The notes beneath the pieces are model-generated. The model did no database searches and was not told the DNA's origin. It was given only the letters and a program-made list of their open reading frames with translations. This document shows, piece after piece, positions 22,292 through 33,368 of a stretch of 64,000 bases of DNA; position 1 is the stretch's first letter, and each line of letters starts with the position of its first letter. Source of the DNA: Boesenbergia rotunda (lineage: Eukaryota > Streptophyta > Magnoliopsida > Zingiberales > Zingiberaceae); NCBI GenBank assembly GCA_024364735.1, contig JAGFNQ010001196.1, positions 168,296 through 232,295 on the forward strand. Direction: 5' to 3'. A program made the position numbers and the translations under genes.

Positions 22292-24641
22292 TGTAGGTAT
22301 GGCTTGGCGGTTTCCAAGACAACTACGGGGTTGTATCTGAGAGACCTCTTTATGTCTACGGATTAAAAATTTAATCCGAATAGAGACCTTTCCCTCTAAC
22401 GACCGACTCGTCTTTGTGTTAATTAATCCAAGTTACAACTTAGCTGAATCCAAGGTTAAGGCCTTGTAACTTTTCAGATTAATTAACCACGAAAAAATGA
22501 CGATTTGGATCGCCAGTTTTTGTGTTTATCTTCGGGGTCTAGTTAATTAATTATTATCTATGATTCAAATCAAAATAATTAACTAACATGCATGAAATGA
22601 CGACACAAAGCAACAAGGCACAAATAAAACATAGCAAAACAAAACTGGAGCTCGGGAGAAATATACCTCGCCATTTATCTCGCAGTCTTCTATCTTATGA
22701 CCCTCCCCTCCTGGACGTCTGTGGGTGACGATCTACCAAGTCGCGGAGTCACCAAGGCCTCTGAATTAATCTCTCTTCTTCATGCCTCTTCCAATCAACA
22801 CGCAAACCTTAGAAGCCTAGGGTTGCTTTGCGCCGGTAGCATTTCTTCCTTTCCACCTCAACCCGCCGGCCACCTTTAGCCACAAGGTCCAGCCAACTTC
22901 AAGGTTACATCGAAAGGAAAGCTTGGAAGATGAAGAAGAGGAAGAAGCACCGAGAAAAAATTTCCTTCTTCCCTTTAAACCCTTGCGAACTGCCTCCTTC
23001 TTCTATTTTGTCACCGCCGGCTGTCCTAGAGGAAGAGGACGAATCTTCCTCACCGCCAGCGATGATCACCCTGGATCCTAGATGCGCGCGCCTTGGGAAG
23101 AGCTGAGGAAGAGATGACAAGAGAGGAAGAAGAGAATCTCCTTCTCCTTCTTCCCCACGTCAATTCTTCCTCCTTCACCAATTTTGGCGCCGAAACCACC
23201 AAGATCTCCTTCACCGCCGCCGGCCACCTCCCTTTTCCATTGTTCCCGTGCACCACCAAGGAGGAAGAAGCTCCTCCTTCTCTAGTGTCGTCCACCAACA
23301 AGAGAGGAAAAGGAATAAGAAGAAAAAGAGGAAGAAAGCACCAAGCCTTCTCCTCTCTTCTTGCCGTGACCTAGGTGAGAGGGAGAGAGAGATTAGATTG
23401 AGGGAGAGTGAGGTAGGGGTTTATATTTATAGGGGATTAATTGGAAAACATTCCAATTAATTAGAGATTATTTCCTTAAATAATCAAAGATTATTCCCTC
23501 AATTAATCATAGATTAATTCCTTAAATAATCAAAGATTATTCCCTCAATTAATCATAGATTAATTCCTTAAATAACCAAAGATTATTCCTCAATTAATCA
23601 TAGATTAATTCCTTAAATAATCAAAGATTATTCCCTCAATTAAATCATAGATTAATTCCTTAAATAACCAATGATTATTCCCTCAATTAATCATAGATTA
23701 ATTCCTTAAATAATCGGCCTTGTATCATGACTCCTATGGGATATTTATTGGGCTATGATAGGGACCATGAGGAGGAGTTGGTTCTTGGCCCGCTAATGGA
23801 TCCAAACCTGATCCATTAATGGAGATCCATTCCACTAAAGGATCCCATTGTACTTCGTCACCAACCCCCATATTTTCATATGGGCTCCACCTATTATGAG
23901 TCATCCATATCCCCGTGTTTAAGATATCGTATGCCCGATAATTAATTTAATTTACTGATAATTAAATTAATTATCCTCTTGATCCTTGATTAGTACCACT
24001 CAATTTTTTCATCATGCCGGACCATAGTCCACTTGCAAGATTTGACATGACGATCTTTTTGAGCTCACCAAGGGGCATCATCATCCCGACTCACCAGGAC
24101 ATGGATTCCGTCAATAATCAACAGCACATCATATTATTAATATTATCTCCCAACTTACCGAGCCTATCGATCTAACAGAATAGATCTCGCCCATTGGTAA
24201 ATCAATGATATAATAATTAATAATATATGCCCGTCATTATTTCAGGATTAAGAGATCATACTCCATAATATTATCCGAGGTCTAATCCAATTTACTAAGT
24301 CAGTATAAAAATTGGATGACATCTCTTTTGGTCCTACTCAATGTACACAAAGTACACTAGTGTAATCCTATGGTTAAGAAAAACCACACCTAATTACACT
24401 ACAACCATCCTGATGGTTTATCCAACTCCATCTCGGTTGTGAGTCTCTTTCTTATGCTTCGGTAAAGTACCTGATAACATGATCTTCTGTGCGACACCAT
24501 GCACCATGTTATCTTCAATGCCAAGCATCAGACGTTTAGTACACATACTAATATAAACATGCACTGTGTGATTTTCTGATTCTCTTTAAAATGTAGATGT
24601 ATCCTAACCAAAAGACAAGTCTTTTAGTATACATCTTAACA
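22292..24641 (-). repeat. Solo LTR S3, same family as S1
   Basis: In reverse complement it starts TGTTAAGATGTATACTAAAAG, like S1, and shares the order of S1 blocks (cacagaagatcatgttatc, ctcctcatggtcc, accccgaagataaa). The flanks are ttctt (22287-22291) and ttctc (24642-24646), a duplication with one mismatch. The length is 2350 bp against 1980 in S1, partly because of a 46-bp repeat array. It has no internal region. Confidence 0.82.
23473..23715 (-). repeat. 46-bp AT-rich minisatellite in S3
   Basis: About five tandem units of ccttaaataatcaaagatta followed by ttccctcaattaatcatagattaatt. Each unit contains inverted pairs such as aatcaaagatt and aatcatagatt. S1 has no such array at the matching place, so the expansion is specific to this copy. 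Confidence 0.85.
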
Positions 24642-24841
24642 TTCTCTACATCATCTCACTATCGATTCAACCAATCGATATAATGTAGATAAGAATCTAC
24701 TATCCAAGGACATTATTATACTTAGTTATTTGACACAAATATAAAGTATAATAACCAAACATGTCTTTATTAATGATAGAATATGATACAAAAATTTCCT
24801 AGTCAATCATCACATAATTGGCTCTAAGGCTCCTACTAATA

Positions 24842-25299
24842 GTCGAGGATGCCCAAGATATGTAGACCTGGACGAGGTTCTGATGATGCCCAGCTGGAAT
24901 CAGCCTGAGTTCTCATGAGCAACCAGAAGGGTCAGGGAAGGCCCCGGTAGTGACACATAATGGACTCTTCACTTAATCAGGTGAAGCCAAGATCTTAATC
25001 AGGTGAATCCAAGATCTGTCCCTACCAATGTGGGAGGATAAGATGTGCTAAGTACCTGCCTCCTCCTTAACGTTAAACTAAAAGATTTTGCGGTTTCAAA
25101 AAAATTTATAAGAATTTTACAAGAAAGGTGAGCCAAGATACAACATTTAATATACTCCACGAGTGATAGGATGCACAGCAGGATGCGAAAAATAAGGTAA
25201 TTTCATTTCAAAACATCAGTTTTACATACCTAAAGGCCTTCCAGCTCACAAAAAAAATAGAGAGATAATATAGCTCCTTCTCCTCTATTGAAGGCTCCT
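24842..25299. other. Unassigned sequence right of element B
   Basis: No gene is recognised. A short repeat (cttaatcaggtgaa.ccaagatct) occurs twice near 24973-25015. This is probably part of the gypsy remnant that follows. Confidence 0.4.
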
Positions 25300-27519
25300 T
25301 CCAAACTCGGCCGACACTGAGGAAGCCTAGGCCAACTTCCAACTTTAGTGCTTTGGCTCGCTGATGTTATTGGATAGTTCCATTGAAAACCAACTTGAGT
25401 CGCCTCAGCACATGACCGACCAAAATATCGCCAAACTCCTCAGATTTGAGGAATTTGGCCTTGAATGTCGTCTCTGTTCCGACTGTCGAGACTCCTCGTC
25501 AGCTTTGTTATTTTCTAATTCTTCAAGGGTTTGATCCCGATCAGTCATCAGCCCAGCCTCTTCGAATGATACCTGATCTTGGGCTGCCAGCACCTCCTCA
25601 AGCTGTTCTTCAATGGTTGAGAGGCATAACTTAGCATGGTCGAGACTCTCCTACAGGCCAAATACATAAGCAGCAGCAACATGTATCTCTGTTTCCTTTA
25701 TAGCCAGCTGGTCCGCCTATCTTTGATCTGACCATTAAGTGCCTCGGTCGACGACTCCATGAGGTGGACGTCTACTAACAATTTTTTCTCCTGAACTTGG
25801 AGTCATCCCCTCTCTTGAGTCAGTTGACTCACTTCTGCTGAGAGAGCTATCACTCTCTCCTACAAAAGTCATTCTTGATGTCGAGCATGATGTAGAGATG
25901 ACTTGGAGGCCAGGAGGGTGTCTAGGCAGTGGTCCAATTTGACTCGTAGGTCTCTGCTAACGTCCACTTGCATCTGGCCTTCCTGACTAGCTCGATAAAT
26001 TTTCGCCTCTAGTTCCACCACTTGCTAACGCAAGGCTTCCATTTCTTCCTCAGGAAGCATCCGATGACCCAAAAGAAACAGTAAGGGTCAGAGAAGAGAA
26101 TAAAGATAATAACAAATAAAAAGAAAAGTGGCTAAAAGAGGTTAGTGATCACCCCAGTCGAAGTCATCCCTCTGAGGGAAGCGAAGTGTTCTTTGATCTG
26201 TTCCCTCATGACTCCTCCACTCCTCAATGAAGGTATGGCAGAATTAGCCTTGGAGTGGTGAAGGCGGGGGGGGGGGGGGGGGGGGCGGGAGGTAGGAGAC
26301 GCGGTGCTGAGAAGGGCACGACAGAGGGGCTTGGAGCACCGTCGTCAGTGCTGAAGGATACCTCCTCGGAAGGGTAACCCTCTTATGACTGCTTCTTTAA
26401 ACTACATGTGTTGGGGTCCTAATACAGCCGCCTTCTCAGTCGCCTGTACCTTCCAGCGTGGATGGGCATTCGTGAATTCTGGCTCCTCCGACCTCACCCT
26501 CTTGCCTTTCGGGCTGCCATGGGAATCGAGAACTTTGGGCGAGGGAGGAAGAGAGCGGACCTCCCCGACAGACGGCTTGACCTCATCCCCGAGCTCCACA
26601 ATGGCAGGTGCCGCCCTCCGATAATCTTAGGAGAGGGGAATAATGTTCTCCTCTTCCTCAAGAGTAGAGGGAGAAGCCTGGGCTGAATGAGTTCTCCTCT
26701 TTGGGGGGGGGGGGCAAGAGGAGCCAAATGCTTCTAAAGGGAGGCCTATATCGCGCTCTCTTCTTCCTCCTCATCGATTAGAATAGATAAACATTTAATG
26801 AGATAGTAAACTGATGGAGGTCATGGTTAAGACTGGTGACTTTGGGACTAATACCAGCCCGATATAGGAACTCTTCGCATTGGACTAGGTTAGGGTCATC
26901 GAACTCCATTTTAACATGATGCTTCTGGCCCGGTAATACCCCTGATCATGGTGGAAGTCTCCCAAATCCAAATCAGACAGAGAAGGTGCTCAGAAAGTTG
27001 GATAAAGAAGAATCTCTATTTCCACCCCTAATGGGAAGAAGAGAGGCCACTTATAAATTTGTGGTTGGGACGAGCAAAAACAACTAAAGGCTCCCCTAGA
27101 CGCAAGGTTAGGAAGGAAGAAGTAATGAAAAGAATAGGGGGTCAAAGGTATGGCAAACACCTTAAAGAGGATAAACACCCCGCCCATCTGAGTGAAGGCG
27201 TTTGGAGCCATTTGGTGTAGAGAAACATCGAAATATTTAGAGATGACCATGAAAAAAAGGAGGGATTGGAAAATGGAGGCCAAACTTGGCCTAGGAAGAG
27301 AGTGTAAAACCCTAAGGGAGGTTTCATGGGGGATTGGTCGAGCCTAGGAACCCTGACTTCTAAGTCTGCTGGGATACTATAGGTCTCACAGGTAGCTCTC
27401 AGGGCATTGGGTTTAACCTTCGACAAAGTGGCCTCATACCACTCTGGATGATAAGTCTGCTCTCCTTCAGGTTTTTCCTTTTTGCTCTGACCTTTCTTTC
27501 CTCCTCCACTCTTGCCCAT
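25300..27519 (-). pseudogene. Antisense additional ORF of a Tat-type gypsy element ('putative gypsy type transposon' domain)
   Basis: From an ATG at 27519 on the minus strand: a basic start (MGKSGGGKKGQSKKEK), a region with VRVPRLDQSPMKPPLGFYTLF, then after a frameshift near 27285 a segment with VSLHQMAPNAF, FAIPLTPYSFHYFF and WPLFFPLG. This pattern matches the plant domain known as putative gypsy type transposon (Transposase_28). Further left, fragments rich in charged residues (for example around 25405-25593) look like the usual coiled-coil tail. Stops, frameshifts and poly-G tracts (about 26268-26285 and 26701-26712) show decay. A TATA-like tataaaagg on the minus strand (27682-27690) precedes it. 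In Tat elements such ORFs lie antisense upstream of the 3' LTR, as here. Confidence 0.65.
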
Positions 27520-28120
27520 GATCTTAAAGAAGAGAAGGGGGTGATGGAAAAAGAAGAGGGAGCCAGGTAAAACTTACAGGTAAAACTTACACGGGAGGAA
27601 GAAGCTCTAGCAAGTAAAGACAGAAGACACAATCTCTAATAGTCGGCAGTGCAAGAAGATGGAAGGTCACCTCCGCCTCCCCTTTTATAAGGAAGGAGCA
27701 GCTACAATGCGAAGGAATAGATGTACGACGCATGAACGATAGAGAATCATTAATCTCGATGCATCACAGTTCATTATAGCCGTCAGTTGGTATAACTCGA
27801 CTAAGTGCATCGAAGGAAGATCACATAGAAAGGACCCTGCCATGTGGCGTCAATCCATTCACAAGGAAAATCTCTTGTCATTAATATACCCCATGTACCT
27901 TTAATGGGTGATGGACAACCATCATTCTAGGGCCTCAGAATTCGTACAAACTCTTGGATTGACTCAAACAACCTCCTCGAGTCGAGGAGCGAATGTCTCG
28001 ATTCCTAGGACCTAACAAGTCATTAAGGAAGAAGGAATAGAAATGTGCACCCCACATAAACTTCACTTTCTCTCATCATTCCACAAGCCTAATAAGTCAA
28101 CCCCACTTCCTTCAATTAAA

Positions 28121-28139
28121 CTTAAGGGGGGGGGACTTA
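28121..28139 (+). other. Polypurine tract of the Tat-type gypsy remnant
   Basis: aagggggggggac just before TGATAGGTTTAAG, the putative start of a 3' LTR in plus orientation. Confidence 0.6.
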
Positions 28140-28749
28140 TGATAGGTTTAAGTAATCTAGGAGGACACATGGCACGGGAAAGCTACTTGGCAGTGCCAAC
28201 CAGGCTAGAGACCCGAGACCAGACCGAGAAGTCGGGCCTCAAGACTATCTTGGGAGAATGGAGGAAGGCCCCTGAGGCCAGAACAGGAAGTCAGGCCCCA
28301 AGACTATCTCGGGAGAATGAGGAAGACCCCCGAGGCCAGACTGGGAGGTCGGGCCCCGAGACTATCTCGGGGGAATGAGGAAGGTCCCCAAGACCAGTCT
28401 GAGAGGTAAAACCTCAAGACTAACTCGGGAGAGTGGAGCCCAAAGAACAACTTAGGGGGAAGAGAACAAAGCTTCAAGCACCCTCCCTCCAGAACAGAAA
28501 ATTCAGCAGGTAGTTATTGTCTATAACATATGGTAATAATGGACTTAATAGACATGATGGCCATTACCAGATAACTAATAACCATTAAATGTGGTCGGGG
28601 GGGTGGGAGGTGGAGACGTGTGGAGGGAAGACATCAGGTATATAAGATGCTTCGGCACCAAGGTAAAAAGGGGCGGTAAAATTTGGACTTAAATACTTTG
28701 CTTCCTCATTTCCTCCTTATAAGAGAGATTTCTGACTTGAGCATCAGAG
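28140..28749 (+). repeat. Partial 3' LTR of a Tat-type gypsy element
   Basis: Starts TGATAGG after a polypurine tract. It contains about four units of a 60-bp repeat (gaccccgagac/gactatctcgggagaat, 28220-28440), a TATA-like ggtatataagatg (about 28637) and a downstream ctgacttgagcatcagag, a stretch I associate with Tat-type LTRs. It stops at 28749, where an unrelated LINE-like sequence begins. Confidence 0.6.
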
Positions 28750-29121
28750 ATGGCTCCACCAGAACTCCTTTCGGTGCATCCCCTTTACGTTCATGTTAAT
28801 TTCGCAAGCGCCAACATCCTTCCTTGTTGTCATCATCCCAAGTTGCGCTTTGGTGATTCACCATCCCCATCGTTCACTTTCGGAACAGTGACCATAGTCT
28901 TACGAATTGGTGGCATTTCAAATGGTCACTTAATCTTCCCTGGCACGTCTAAGTTTTTTGGATGGCGGCATTCTAATGGCATGCATACGACAATGGCTAA
29001 TTTGGTAAATCACTATGTCCCCACATTAATTTATTGTTTAAGCTATGGTTATGGAAACAAGAGCACAATACATGTTTTGTTTCGATGTCCAAAGTCAAAA
29101 GCAATATGGAAAAGAGCATAA
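28750..29121 (+). pseudogene. Fragment of a LINE reverse transcriptase C-terminal zinc-binding region (zf-RVT-like)
   Basis: The last 60 residues of an open frame read KFFGWRHSNGMHTTMANL ... HVLFRCPKSKAIWKRA, the pattern of the zinc-binding region found after plant LINE reverse transcriptases (W-R, T-NL, H-LF-CP-S..W). The first CxxC pair is lost. Nothing recognisable lies upstream in the same frame, so it is a fragment, or a piece captured by another element. Confidence 0.55.
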
Positions 29122-29229
29122 TTAGGGCATATTGTCAAAAAGGGAGAGGATAAATGTTGAGGCAATCTATAGAGTATGGGACCATGTGTTTTGCTATTTG
29201 GCAAAGGGTTTAAGTTAGGTTTACTCTTG

Positions 29230-29234
<5 letters not shown>

Positions 29235-29267
<33 letters not shown>
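29235..29267. repeat. (TA)n microsatellite in element H 5' LTR
   Basis: Sixteen TA dinucleotides in a row. At the same place the 3' LTR (about 33449) has only ttgatatgtatttaag, so the run expanded after insertion. Confidence 0.95.
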
Positions 29268-29270
<3 letters not shown>

Positions 29271-30042
29271 CAGGTTCTGCAGAATACATATAGACTCAGC
29301 TTGATAGCATCGAGTTCGGTGAAGGACGGAGCATCCGAGGGACTATGGATAAGGCAGCAACGATGAGCCAAGGTAAGCGCACTTTGAGACATACGTGAAG
29401 GATGACATATAGAGATGATCCGCGGGCTTGTATGCATTTAAGGGACAAGAGCCAAAGCGAAGAAGGCTTGAAGGCAAGAGTCAAGGCTGCGAGTCAAGTG
29501 AGTGTGAGGGTCCAAATGTGAGTGAACTGTACTCGGAAAGGGAATCCCTAGGTTTATGTTTTTTTACTAGTCGACTGGTATGGATCAGTTGACTGGTATG
29601 GATCAGTCGAATGGTAGAGGTGATAGAAGGATCAGTCGACTGATCTTCTATGTAGTCAGCTGGTGTTGGCTGAATTCGAACGTTAAAATTCGAACATTGG
29701 GATATAACGTTGGAATTCGACAGCTGACAGTCTACTGATGTTGACACCAGTCGACTAGTAACAGCTGGATCAGCAATGAGCTTGATTTAAGAGAGCTCGG
29801 TTTGCTTGAGCAAGTTTGACGAAATTGGTCTTGGTTAAAGACCAATTAGTAGTCTACCAAGCTCAATGTTCTTGTTGAGGTTGTGGTGAGGTTTCTCCAT
29901 CTATAAGGGGGGACACGAGCTAGCCGGAAGTTCTCCAGGGACTCATCCACCGATGGATAGAGACCGTCCACCTTATAGACACTCGTGGAGTAGGAGTTTT
30001 ATCTCGAACCACGTTAAATGGTTTGTTCCTTTGTTAGCTTAG

Positions 30043-30646
30043 TTTTTTTTTTGCTGAAAGGAAACATCTTATTCCTGAAAAGAAATCTATATTAGAAGGG
30101 GGCCAGACCTAACCTTCTAATAGAGAGGTACAACGACTTTGACTGATTTACAAGTATTCCAGAAGGTATAAAAGAGAAAAACTAACTGTCTATATAATCT
30201 ATACAATTACTAGCCAGTCCTTTATTAAACCAAAAGCCAATGTTGGAAACTTCCTCCAGTCACCTTTGCTATTGCTCTCTAGTAGCTTTCCCACCCGTTG
30301 TAAGGAAATCTATACGACACATCCAATCCTTCAAGGTCCGAATCTCTGAGATTTGCAATAAAATTTTAGTCTTCATCTTCTTTTTTGCATCAGATTGAAA
30401 GCTGAATTTTCTTCCATATGACAATAAAGAAGAGGAGAAATTGTATCCTGCATATGGAAAATCTATGAAAAACTAAGAACCCGGAGTTCGCTTTTGGCAA
30501 GCGACCAACCATAAACAGATTTGTAGCGCCTTTACCGTAGCCGTTACTACGAGCTAGATAGACCTATGGTGGATCTATTCACCCTTTTAGGCTTTTGGCA
30601 AAGCCTCAGCCATCAAACGGATTTGGGATGTCTTTACCGTAGCCGT
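30043..30646 (-). mobile_element. 5'-truncated LINE insertion in element H LTR
   Basis: A 604-bp insert begins on the plus strand with ten T (the poly-A tail of a minus-strand copy). It is flanked by a perfect 13-bp duplication TTTGTTAGCTTAG (30030-30042 and 30647-30659). Both features mark target-primed LINE insertion. On the minus strand it ends with ttcaggaataagatgtttcc and ttcagc before the A tail, like the 3' ends of plant LINEs. The right part has two similar segments (ccgtagccgtt at about 30536 and 30637), a duplication near the truncated 5' end. Confidence 0.85.
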
Positions 30647-30766
30647 TTTGTTAGCTTAGTTTTGTTTATCAGTATTTCCGCTGTGCAAGCTAACAGTGTA
30701 GGAAGAAACTAATGATTTGGGGGCAACATCTATTCACCCCCTCTAGCCGGCCTACGATCTCGTACA

Positions 30767-30783
30767 AGTGGTATCAGTGCGAG
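30767..30783 (+). other. Element H primer-binding site
   Basis: agtggtatcagtgcgag follows the LTR end. It matches initiator methionine tRNA except that AGAGC is AGTGC. Confidence 0.85.
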
Positions 30784-30819
30784 TCGCTCTCGATCGAACT
30801 AATCGCCAAGGAAGGAAAA

Positions 30820-32279
30820 ATGGCCGAGTTTGCGAGTCCACTAAAATTTGAAGGAGAAGATTTTTCTTGGTGGACGAAAAGAATAAAGATATTTTTTGAG
30901 ACGGATTGGGACGCAAGTATGGTCATTGAGGAACCATATGAAGTCCCAAGAAATAAGCATTGGAAGAAGCTCCGACCGAGATATTAGACGAAAGAGTAAC
31001 AATCACGATCGAAGGCAAATTCAAAAGTAATATCGATATTAGTTGATATTTTGCCTTCTAATGCCATTAGTTGTATAGAGAAATACAAGAATGCTCACGA
31101 TTTGTAGAACCAAAGCCTACACAAGAAGAAGAGTCCAAGGAGATGGGCTTAATTGTCCAAGAGGTAGAGGAAGAGGAGAAAGAAAAAGATGCTTCATCCA
31201 TCTCCTCAAGTGAAGTGACACAAGAAGACGAGGAATCATCCCACTTCATCAAAGGTTCAAGAAGAAGTCAAGCCACCGAACACCTCCACCAAGGCAAAAT
31301 CAAAAGACTGCATCACTTGCTTTGGATGTAATGAGAAGGGACACTACAAGGACAAGTGCCCATTTGTTAAGAAGGTGGTAAACCGTAAACTCAATTCAAT
31401 TCCTTTGAAATTTAATTTGAGTTGTAGAGAGATAAAGGAGAAGAAGCACATTCGATACTTCATATGTGGTGAGTGGGGCCACTACCACACCAAATACTCA
31501 AGAAAGAGAGAATTCAAGAAGTTGGAGCATCTGAAGAAATGAGAGAAGAAGAACAAGAAAAGGAGCCAAAGTCAAGGGAGAACTATAAGGGTAAGGATGG
31601 TAATCCCTAATTTGAAAAATAAATCAAATTTAAATTTTCTCATACATACTAGAAATAATTATCATTATTTACATATGTATAATTATGGTTTTAAATATCA
31701 TGATAGAAATATGATTAATAATGTATATCAAAACCCTAGAAAATCACATCATGATAAACCTAGACATGTCAAACCTAAGGATCAAGTCATTAATCCCAAG
31801 AAAGGGAGACATATACTTAGAAAAGTGGATAAATTAGGAATGCCCAAAGTGGACATGTTAACTCTAGGGTTAAAACCCTAGAGAGACAAAATCAAGCTTT
31901 GAGGGCAAAACTTGATAAATTAGAGAAATCTCGAGATAGATTCACTATTGGATCTAAAAGGTTAGGCATAAGGTTAGGGAGCCAAAAACCCAACAATGAT
32001 AGATCGGATTTGGGATACCGATCTAGGTCATCCAAGACCAATGAAAAGATATATGGTAGGGTAGCATATAACTATAGCAGGGAGAAGTCCAAAAATGACA
32101 AGGGAGTGTCATTTAAGAGCAAAAAGATATTAACCAAGGACAACGTGCCCAAGATTAAGAAAGTTAGGTTTGTAGGCCAAGAATCATCACGGGTACACCG
32201 ATGTAGCCTAGTGATTGTAGATGAGTTACCTAGGGAAGTGACTAAGGCTAAGAGCTCTAGGGGGAGCTCAAACAGTTAA
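30820..32279 (+). pseudogene. gag: Element H gag, broken
   Basis: Starts with an ATG at 30820 and a copia gag N-terminus (KFEGEDFSWWTKRIKIFF). The frame stops at 30987 and then changes. A zinc knuckle CFGCNEKGHYKDKC lies at 31318-31359. A second, CGEWGHYH near 31455-31490, has lost its first and last cysteine. A basic tail follows to 32279. Much of the N-terminal half between 30987 and 31071 seems deleted. No pol domain follows. Confidence 0.75.
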
Positions 32280-33368
32280 TTTGGGACTCATGGCAAATGG
32301 ATCTCAGGACGATACCTCATGAGAATCTAGATGGATCATGAAATGTGTCAAAGGTTTGGAGACGGATTAGAGTCTCAATCATCATTTGATTTTAGCGCAT
32401 TGCATTTGTGTTTCATGCATGAAAATATGACATTGGGGTCATATTGTATGAAAATTGGTTTTTGATATATAGATGTCATATAAACCAATGCTAAGGATGT
32501 ATTGTGGTTTGGTATGGGTTGTTAATCCAGAGGAAGCCAAAACTAGAACTTTTGGTCAAGGTTTAATTGAACCATTTAGTAGTTTTGGATTTTGTATGTA
32601 AATCATGGGATCCGAGATATGTATATTTTTAAATATTTTTTCCCAAGTAGGCACGGGTAGCACAAAGCTCTCCACAAAATTTAAATATTTTTGGAGATTT
32701 ATGAATTTGTTATGTATTTCTAAAATTGGGTTAAGAATTGATGAAAGGTTAATTTTGAGTATCAGTTAACTGGTATAGAGGATAGTCGACTGATAATCAT
32801 GTGAGTTTCTTTTCGATAGGGATCAGTCGATTGGTAACTGTCTCAGTCGACTGATACATTCTGAAACTGCTTTCAACAGAGTCGAAAAGTGTCCTAATGA
32901 TGTCAAATATGTGTATAATCTTATAGGGGTTAATACACACTATTTATGAACATTAGAGGGTAAAAAATCCAATGATTGGGATATTGTTGGAGTTCATTTT
33001 GATGTATGACAAAGAGGGAGAATTAATGTTTAATTGGGAAAACATTAAGTACATTTGCAAGAAATCCTAGATCAATGGTATGTTTAGGTGAAAAGGGAGC
33101 ATTGCTGCTCATGTATTGACAAAGGGGGAGCCTTGTGATAGGTTCATAAAAAGCCCTTTGGTAGAAATCCTAAATCATTGGGGAGTTTAGGTGTGGAGGA
33201 TGTTTTATGATAGGATCCATGCATTATTTGCATTGCATCACATATGCATTGGCAGTGTAAGTCCAAGGTGTATCCTTGGCAACGTATGTCCAAATGTTGT
33301 TAGTATTTGTATTTGCTATTTGATTTCCCTAACTTAAATATATTGTCAAACATTAAATAGGGAGAGAT
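32280..33368 (+). other. Element H 3' non-coding region and polypurine tract
   Basis: No gene. GTCGAC-type motifs (atagtcgactgataa, tcagtcgactgatac) occur at about 32758-32870, echoing those in the LTR. It ends with aaatagggagagat (33355-33368), the polypurine tract before the 3' LTR. Confidence 0.75.

Larger units (their letters stand above)
1..24841 (-). mobile_element. Element B: degenerate Ty1/copia retrotransposon, interrupted by three insertions
   Basis: Minus-strand copia element. Its parts in element order are the 5' LTR (24841-24642 and 22291-20817), primer site, long leader, gag with zinc knuckle, protease, integrase, RT (to 17166, then 3293-3128, then 1147 leftward), RNase H and the first 59 bases of the 3' LTR. 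The RT reading continues across both insertions: the sequence left of 3293 joins the sequence right of 17166, and 1147 joins 3128, with 5-bp duplications at each junction. Stops and frameshifts throughout mark it as dead. It is the oldest layer in the left half. The rest of its 3' LTR and its target duplication lie outside the window. Confidence 0.88.
20817..24841 (-). repeat. Element B 5' LTR, split by solo LTR S3
   Basis: The LTR consists of 20817-22291 and 24642-24841, about 1.67 kb without S3. Its plus-strand left end is TGTAGGGATCTC. Its outer end is ctcctactaata at 24841, where the 3' LTR has ctactaaca, so the terminal TG has mutated to TA. A TATA-like ttttatactcttccc lies near 21193. 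The small open frames inside have no recognisable product. Confidence 0.8.
29155..30766 (+). repeat. Element H 5' LTR
   Basis: Starts TGTTGAGGCAATC and ends ATCTCGTACA before the primer site. It contains a (TA)n run (29235-29267), a group of CAGTCGACTG-like motifs (29570-29760), a 604-bp LINE insertion (30043-30646) and the attcaccccctct stretch (30732-30745) near the end. Without the LINE and its duplication it is about 1 kb. Confidence 0.85.

Noticed and set aside
22697..23460. Possible small host gene with several open frames
   Set aside because: It lies within solo LTR S3, in the part matching the transcribed leader of S1, and has no conserved domain or splice structure.
26267..26288. 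Long poly-G run as a possible regulatory G-quadruplex
   Set aside because: It is a single homopolymer in a decayed gypsy ORF, prone to sequencing or assembly error, with no second feature supporting a role.
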